NCBI RefSeq assembly: GCF_000389965.1
Contig: NC_021191.1
Location: 7,937,501 to 8,001,500 of the forward strand
From: Actinoplanes sp. N902-109
GTDB lineage: Bacteria > Actinomycetota > Actinomycetes > Mycobacteriales > Micromonosporaceae
DNA: 64,000 nucleotides
Direction: 5' to 3'
The translations under genes and the position numbers were made by a program. Positions 59,444 to 64,000 of this stretch are shown here, piece after piece (positions within the stretch are counted from its first letter, which is position 1; every line of letters starts with the position of its first letter). Below the pieces are notes generated by a model. It made no database searches. It was not told where the DNA came from and saw only the letters and a list, made by a program, of their open reading frames with translations.

Positions 59444-60229
59444 ATGAGAGCGACGGCGATCGACGGTTCGACGGCGGAGGCGGTGGACGAGGGACTGGGT
59501 ACGCCCATCCTCGTCATCCACGGCGGCATGGGCGACCCGGCCTCCTGGCAACGGGTGACCGACCGGCTCCGCTCCCGCTTCCGCACCGTCCGGCTGCACC
59601 GGCGGCAATACCGGCTCGACCTGCCCCGCCCGATCACCATGGCCGACGAGGTGGAGCACGTCGCCGCCATCACCGCCGAGCTCGACCGGCCGGTGCTGGT
59701 CGGCCACTCCTCCGGCGCGGTGGTCGCGTTGGAAGCGCTGGTGGCGGACCCCTCGGCGTACGCGGGAGCGGTCCTCTACGAACCCCCCGTCGTCATCGGC
59801 GCACCCTTGGGCGGCCCAGCCATGGCCACCGCCCGCGCTCAGCTCGACGGCGGCAACCCGGGCAAGGCGCTGGCCACCTTCCTGCACGAGGTCGTCGGCA
59901 TGCCGACGGTCACGGCCACAACGGCCGGCTTCGTCATGGGCCGCAGCCGCTACCGCGACCGCATCGTCCGCCAGCTCGACGACAACGACCAGCTCGACGC
60001 GCTCGGCGTGCGCCTGCCCCACTACGCGCGGCTCGACCACCCCGTCCTGCTCATCGGCGGCAGCAAGTCCCCGGCCCATCTCGGTCGGCGCCTGGACGCC
60101 CTGGCCGGGGTGCTGCCCAACGCCCGCCGCCTGCTGATGCACGGCCAGGGTCACAACGCGGAGATGCGCGCCCCCGACCGCCTGGCCACTGCCATCACCA
60201 CGTTCATGGACGAGACCGCCCGTCGCTGA
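59444..60229 (+). CDS. Alpha/beta hydrolase
   Basis: The 261-residue protein has the oxyanion segment VIHGGMGDPASW, the nucleophile elbow GHSSGAV and the catalytic His in HGQGHNAEM. It has no signal peptide. ATG 59444 follows GGAGG, which is part of the TetR operator. It may destroy a small ester or lactone sensed by the TetR protein. It overlaps the convergent MFS gene by 26 bases. Confidence 0.9.
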   Translation: MRATAIDGSTAEAVDEGLGTPILVIHGGMGDPASWQRVTDRLRSRFRTVRLHRRQYRLDLPRPITMADEVEHVAAITAELDRPVLVGHSSGAVVALEALVADPSAYAGAVLYEPPVVIGAPLGGPAMATARAQLDGGNPGKALATFLHEVVGMPTVTATTAGFVMGRSRYRDRIVRQLDDNDQLDALGVRLPHYARLDHPVLLIGGSKSPAHLGRRLDALAGVLPNARRLLMHGQGHNAEMRAPDRLATAITTFMDETARR

Positions 60230-61478
60230 CCAGCACCGGACCGGCGGGCGCGGCCCCGCGGTCGAGCTGCTGCCAGGCCCGCCGCCGGACGAACGGGTCC
60301 AGGGTGACCAGCAGATAGCCGGCTCCCACCACGACGATGCCGCCGGTCGCGCCCAGCCACGCCGCGAGCAGCCCGCCCACCAGGCCACCGAGGGGGATGC
60401 CGGCCCAGGCCAGGCCGCCGACCGCGCCCAGCACCCGGGCCCGCAACCCGGCCGGGATCCGCTCGAACTCGGCCGCGGACAGCAGCGGATTGATGGCTCC
60501 GATCAGCACCCCGCAGACCAGCGTCACCCCCGCGAGGACGGGCAGACCCACCGGCAGCACCAGCACGAAGATCCGCGGTACGGCGCCGAGCAGGAAGGCG
60601 AGGGCATACGTACGCCACCGCGGCAGCCGGCTGCCGTACGCCGACACCAGCAGCGACCCGGCGAAGGCCCCCACGCTCAGCGAGCCGAACACCAGCCCGA
60701 CGGGCGTGGCATCGTGGAAGCGCCCGGCTGCCCACACCGGCACGAGGACCGCGGTCAAGGCCTGGTCGAGCAGGTTGGTCAGCACCACCATCGCGACGAT
60801 GGCGCGCAGCAACGGATCCCGCCGGACGAACCGCAGCCCCTCTGCGAGGTCGGCGAAATACCCGCCGGGCCGGTGCCGCTGCCGAGGTCCCTCGGCCGGC
60901 TGATCGGCGGATCGAACCCGGACCACCGTCGTCACCAGTGCGGCGGCGACCAGGAAGCTGACCGCGTCCAGCGCGATGACCTGGGGTGCGCTGATCACGG
61001 CGATCAGCACCCCGCCCAGCGGCGCTCCGATCAGCGATCCCAGCCGCATCACGCTGTCGGTCAGCCCGGCGGCGCGCTCGTTGCTCCATCCGGCCGCCGC
61101 CGCGACATCCGGCACCATCGCCACTTTCGCGTTGTCCGCCGGCCCGCGGAACAGCCCGGCGAGACCGATCAGCACGAGCAGGACCGGAAAGGCGAGCAGG
61201 CCGACGGCGTGCAGCAGCGGCACCAGACCGAGCACCAGCCCGGCGATCAGGTCGCCACCCGCGCTGGCCACCCGCGGTCCGATCCGGTCGACCAGCGGCC
61301 CACCGAGCACCCGCGCCAGGACCAGGGCACCCATCTCGACGAAAGCGGTGACCCCGGTCATCAGGGCATCACCGGTGGTCTGCAACACGAACCAGGGCAC
61401 CGCCACGACCGACATCCGGGTGCCGATGACCGAAACCGCCTCGGCGGCGAGCAGCCCGTAGGCCGCCCGCCTGCTCAT
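60204..61478 (-). CDS. MFS transporter
   Basis: The 424-residue protein has twelve predicted helices and the enterobactin exporter/macrolide exporter-like pattern (EAVSVIGTRMSVVAVPWFVLQTTGDALMTG, LGGPLVDRIGPR). It is probably a drug or metabolite exporter. ATG 61478 overlaps the end of the ArsR-type gene as ATGA, so regulator and exporter are one operon. Starts further upstream would lie in the regulator gene. Confidence 0.9.
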   Translation of the reverse strand: MSRRAAYGLLAAEAVSVIGTRMSVVAVPWFVLQTTGDALMTGVTAFVEMGALVLARVLGGPLVDRIGPRVASAGGDLIAGLVLGLVPLLHAVGLLAFPVLLVLIGLAGLFRGPADNAKVAMVPDVAAAAGWSNERAAGLTDSVMRLGSLIGAPLGGVLIAVISAPQVIALDAVSFLVAAALVTTVVRVRSADQPAEGPRQRHRPGGYFADLAEGLRFVRRDPLLRAIVAMVVLTNLLDQALTAVLVPVWAAGRFHDATPVGLVFGSLSVGAFAGSLLVSAYGSRLPRWRTYALAFLLGAVPRIFVLVLPVGLPVLAGVTLVCGVLIGAINPLLSAAEFERIPAGLRARVLGAVGGLAWAGIPLGGLVGGLLAAWLGATGGIVVVGAGYLLVTLDPFVRRRAWQQLDRGAAPAGPVLVSDGRSRP

Positions 61479-62131
61479 GCCCCCGCCTCGGACGCCGGTG
61501 CGGCAGCCGGGCGGGCGGGCGGCGGCGCTTCCCCCCGGCCCCGGCGCGGCAGGATCTGGAACTGTGTGGTCACCGCCAGCCGCTCCGCGTCCTCGCCGGT
61601 CCGCTCCGCGGCTCGGTCCCGGTAGCGCACCAGCAGCGCCATCATGTCGTCGGCCAGCTGCTTGGTCTCGGCGGCGGACAGGGTCAGCGTGAGGTCGCTC
61701 ATCGAGGCCACCCGCGCCCACTCGTGCGGCCCGTCGGCCAGCTCATCGACCGAGCGCTCGATGTTCTCGGCGTACATCCGGGCCACCGTGCGCAGGTAGG
61801 CCGCGCCGAGCTCGCGTTCCGGCGCGTCCGGGCCGGGAACGTCGTACCAGGTCGAACGGTGCACGGCCCGCCAGAACCGCTCCCGGCCCCGGCCCAGCTC
61901 GGGCGCGTCGGCGACGAAGCCGTGGGCGGCCAGGGTGCGCAGGTGGTAGCTGGTCGCGGCGCTGGACTCGCCGAAGCGGGCGGCCAGCTGAGTGGCGGTC
62001 TGCGGACCCTCGTGCCGCAGCGAGCCGAGCAGCCGCAGCCGCAGGGGATGCGCGACGCCCCGCAGTGTCCGGGCGTCCAGGACGACGTCCTGGGCGGAGT
62101 CGTAACCAGGCTTACCGGGATCGCCAGTCAT
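61475..62131 (-). CDS. ArsR-type winged-helix regulator
   Basis: The protein is about 218 residues. The winged helix (HPLRLRLLGSLRHEGPQTATQLAARFGESSAATSYHLRTLAAHGFV) is at the N-terminus. A helical region and a Pro/Ala-rich tail follow (LPRRGRGEAPPPARPAAAP). No metal-site cysteines are seen, so it is not a typical metal sensor. The start is ATG 62131 or ATG 62140, both with weak ribosome binding sites. It is coupled to the MFS exporter gene and preceded by the palindrome TGCAAA-N6-TTTGCA. Confidence 0.87.
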   Translation of the reverse strand: MTGDPGKPGYDSAQDVVLDARTLRGVAHPLRLRLLGSLRHEGPQTATQLAARFGESSAATSYHLRTLAAHGFVADAPELGRGRERFWRAVHRSTWYDVPGPDAPERELGAAYLRTVARMYAENIERSVDELADGPHEWARVASMSDLTLTLSAAETKQLADDMMALLVRYRDRAAERTGEDAERLAVTTQFQILPRRGRGEAPPPARPAAAPASEAGA

Positions 62132-62147
62132 GAATGCCATTCGACCA

Positions 62148-62165
62148 TGCAAAGACTTGTTTGCA
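62148..62165. promoter_or_regulatory. Palindrome upstream of the ArsR-MFS operon
   Basis: TGCAAA (62148-62153) and TTTGCA (62160-62165) are perfect inverted repeats spaced by six bases, just before the regulator start. The position suggests autoregulation. Confidence 0.6.
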
Positions 62166-62262
62166 AAGAGTCGTTGGCATACTGCTTAGGGCTGGGTGGA
62201 CCGCGGTATTGCCACGCCGCAGGTCGCGGCATGGTCCGCACCGCCCCGACGGCATGACAGAG

Positions 62263-62302
62263 CCGCCGCTGCCGGGCCCAGGGTTCGGTCCGGCAGCGGC
62301 GG
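62263..62302 (-). terminator. Hairpin after glutamate dehydrogenase
   Basis: CCGCCGCTGCCGG (62263-62275) and CCGGCAGCGGCGG (62290-62302) form a perfect 13-bp stem with a 14-base loop, 11 bases after the dehydrogenase stop. There is no T-run on the minus strand. Confidence 0.6.
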
Positions 62303-62313
62303 GGACGGCCGGG

Positions 62314-64000
62314 TCAGCCAGCCGCCGAGGTCTTGACCAAGGTGCGGATCTGGCGGAGCAGGACGGACAGGGCGGCGAGGTCGACCGGGGTTTCCGCCAC
62401 GTCGCCCATGGCGTTGCCCGCGCGGGCGATGGAGGCGGCGTTCACCTGTTCCCACTCCGACACCCGGTCCTCGGGGGTGCCGCCCGGCGAGGTCGACTGC
62501 AAGACCTCCGCCGTCAGGCCCGCCAGGGCGGAATAGAGGTCGTAGCGCAGCGCCATGCGGGCCAGGGTCTGCCAGCGGTCACCCCGCGGGAGGCGGGAGA
62601 TGTGCGAGAGGAGGACGTCGATGTTGAAACGTTCGGAGATGACGAAGTAGACGTCGGCGACCTCGGTGGCCGGCAGGCCGGTGGACTTGGCCGTCTCCAG
62701 GATGTCGAGCATGCCGAAGCCGTAGACGACCCGGGCCACACCGCGGGCCAGGCCTTCGGGGACGCCGTTACCGACGAGCATGTCGACGTGGGCCTCGAGG
62801 GACCGGCGTTCCGTGCCCTGAACGACGGTGGGCAGGTCGGAGAGCAGGCCGGCCACGCCCGCGCGCAGCCGGTCGATCTCGCCGGCCACGTCGAGCGGGG
62901 AGCGGCGGTTGCTGACCAGCCAGCGCACCGCGCGGTCGAGCAACCGGCGGGTCTCCAGGTACACCAGCGTCTGGGCGAACGTGGGGACCTTGTTGTCGAG
63001 CTGCTCGGCCGCACGCCACAGGTCGGCGAGCCCATAGACCTCGCGGACCACCACGTACGCCCGGATCACGTCGGCCGCCGAAGCACCGCTCTCCTCCATC
63101 GCGCGGAACACGAAGGAGGTACCGCCGCGGTTGACCACCTCGTTGACCAGGGTGGTCGAGATGATCTCGCGGCGCAGCCGGTGCCCGGACATCCGGGCGG
63201 CGAACCGGTCGCGCAGCGGCGTCGGGAAGTAGCGGGCGAGGACGTCGTGCGTCCACTCCTCGTCGACGATCGGGTCGGCGAGCACCTGGCGTTCGAGCGA
63301 GATCTTCACGTACGCCAGCAGCACCGCGAACTCCGGCGGGGTGAGCCCCTCGCCGGCCTCGTAGCGGGCGGCCAGCTCCTTGTCGGTGGGCAGGGCCTCC
63401 AGCTCGCGGTTGAGCTGGCCGGACTGTTCGAGCGAGACGAGCATGCGGCGGTGCACGGGCAGCAGGGAATGCGCCTGCTGGCGGGCATTGCCGAGCGCCG
63501 TGGCCTGCTCGTAGTTGTCCCGCAGCACCAGCGCCGCGACCTCGTCGGTCATCGCCGCCAGCAGCTCGTCGCGTTCGGGCAGGGACAGCTCCCCGTCGGT
63601 GACCGCGCCGCCGAGCAGGATCTTGATGTTCACCTCGTGGTCGGAGCAGTCCACCCCGGCCGAGTTGTCGATGAAGTCGGTGAACACCCGGCCCCCGGCC
63701 GGGTTGCCCGAGGCGTCGACCGGGCCGCCGCCGCGGGCGTACTCGATCCGGCCGCGCTGGGTGAGCCCGAGGTTGCCGCCCTCGCCGACCACCTTGGCGC
63801 GCACGTCCCGGCCGTTGACCCGGATCGCGTCGTTGGCCTTGTCGCCGACGTCGGCGTGGGTCTCGCCGGCTGCCTTGACGTAGGTGCCGATACCGCCGTT
63901 CCACAGCAGGTCGACCGGCGCGGCGAGGATCGCGCGCATCAGCTCGGCCGGGCTGACCGCGGTGGCGTCGCCCAGGCCGAGCGCCGCCCGGATCTGCGGG
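62314..64000 (-). CDS. gdh: Large NAD-glutamate dehydrogenase, C-terminal part
   Basis: The frame is open to the window edge and encodes the last 562 residues of the roughly 1,600-residue bacterial NAD-GDH (GDH180 family), which oxidises glutamate to 2-oxoglutarate and ammonia. Typical stretches are LLWNGGIGTYVKAAGETHADVGDKANDAIRV, VVGEGGNLGLTQRGRIEYA, DNSAGVDCSDHEVNIKILL and NEVVNRGGTSFVFR. It ends LLRQIRTLVKTSAAG. The N-terminus and the first part of the catalytic domain lie beyond position 64000. Confidence 0.96.
   Translation of the reverse strand, partial: PQIRAALGLGDATAVSPAELMRAILAAPVDLLWNGGIGTYVKAAGETHADVGDKANDAIRVNGRDVRAKVVGEGGNLGLTQRGRIEYARGGGPVDASGNPAGGRVFTDFIDNSAGVDCSDHEVNIKILLGGAVTDGELSLPERDELLAAMTDEVAALVLRDNYEQATALGNARQQAHSLLPVHRRMLVSLEQSGQLNRELEALPTDKELAARYEAGEGLTPPEFAVLLAYVKISLERQVLADPIVDEEWTHDVLARYFPTPLRDRFAARMSGHRLRREIISTTLVNEVVNRGGTSFVFRAMEESGASAADVIRAYVVVREVYGLADLWRAAEQLDNKVPTFAQTLVYLETRRLLDRAVRWLVSNRRSPLDVAGEIDRLRAGVAGLLSDLPTVVQGTERRSLEAHVDMLVGNGVPEGLARGVARVVYGFGMLDILETAKSTGLPATEVADVYFVISERFNIDVLLSHISRLPRGDRWQTLARMALRYDLYSALAGLTAEVLQSTSPGGTPEDRVSEWEQVNAASIARAGNAMGDVAETPVDLAALSVLLRQIRTLVKTSAAG

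Noticed and set aside
1..64000. CRISPR arrays, tRNA genes, insertion sequences, phage genes
   Set aside because: No regular direct-repeat/spacer pattern, no cloverleaf with a TTCRANNC arm, and no transposase or integrase motif was found.

Overview
The window is about 70% or more G+C. It has GTG and TTG starts, strong GGAGG ribosome binding sites, many four-base gene overlaps, and actinobacterial gene families throughout. The block etfB-etfA-cysteine desulfurase-mnmA-methionine-synthase-like-ligA-GGDEF/EAL-gatC-gatA-gatB follows an order I recall from other Actinobacteria such as Mycobacterium. Together with the bacteriophytochrome, several c-di-GMP proteins and soluble chemoreceptor parts, this suggests a chromosomal segment of a motile, sporulating member of the Micromonosporaceae (Actinoplanes-like). 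The taxon is inference. No rRNA, tRNA, CRISPR array or intact insertion sequence was found.

Layout. 1-3.4 kb: a GGDEF protein cut by the window edge, divergent from ilvD. 3.4-5.4 kb: a gene-free stretch with an 8-bp microsatellite and about 1 kb of degenerate 37-39 bp repeats, the strangest DNA in the window. 5.4-9.6 kb: a light-signalling cluster of PP2C/SpoIIE phosphatase, overlapping stand-alone receiver, and convergent bacteriophytochrome kinase. 9.7-13 kb: a secreted ricin-type lectin and a short methionyl-tRNA synthetase. 13-19.9 kb: a mannoside-type operon (solute-binding lipoprotein, two permeases, GH2 beta-mannosidase) with a divergent LacI regulator, a recognisable promoter and an operator. 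19.9-29.4 kb: PHP phosphoesterase, a GGDEF/EAL protein, a MoaD-like protein coupled to a BNR-repeat propeller, a PH-domain membrane protein, a sugar-dehydrogenase lipoprotein, and a membrane metallophosphoesterase.

29.4-43.2 kb is the housekeeping block: transamidosome subunits gatCAB, DNA ligase, tRNA thiolation (cysteine desulfurase and MnmA), electron-transfer flavoprotein, plus a lone PemK/MazF-like gene on the other strand. 43.4-50.3 kb holds small membrane proteins, a thiamine-diphosphate enzyme, a membrane-anchored Hsp70-like protein and an enoyl-CoA hydratase. 50.3-51.8 kb holds a PAS protein overlapping a soluble chemoreceptor. 51.7-56.2 kb holds ribokinase, an ABC ATPase and a ROK regulator, divergent from a GH3 hexosaminidase with a perfect terminator. 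56.6-62.2 kb holds a copper ATPase behind a CsoR-like operator, a truncated MFS relic, a TetR/hydrolase divergent pair with two operator copies, and an ArsR-MFS pair. The window ends inside a large NAD-glutamate dehydrogenase.

Genes are packed tightly. Five convergent pairs overlap at their 3' ends, and most operon members overlap or nearly touch, so translational coupling is the rule here.
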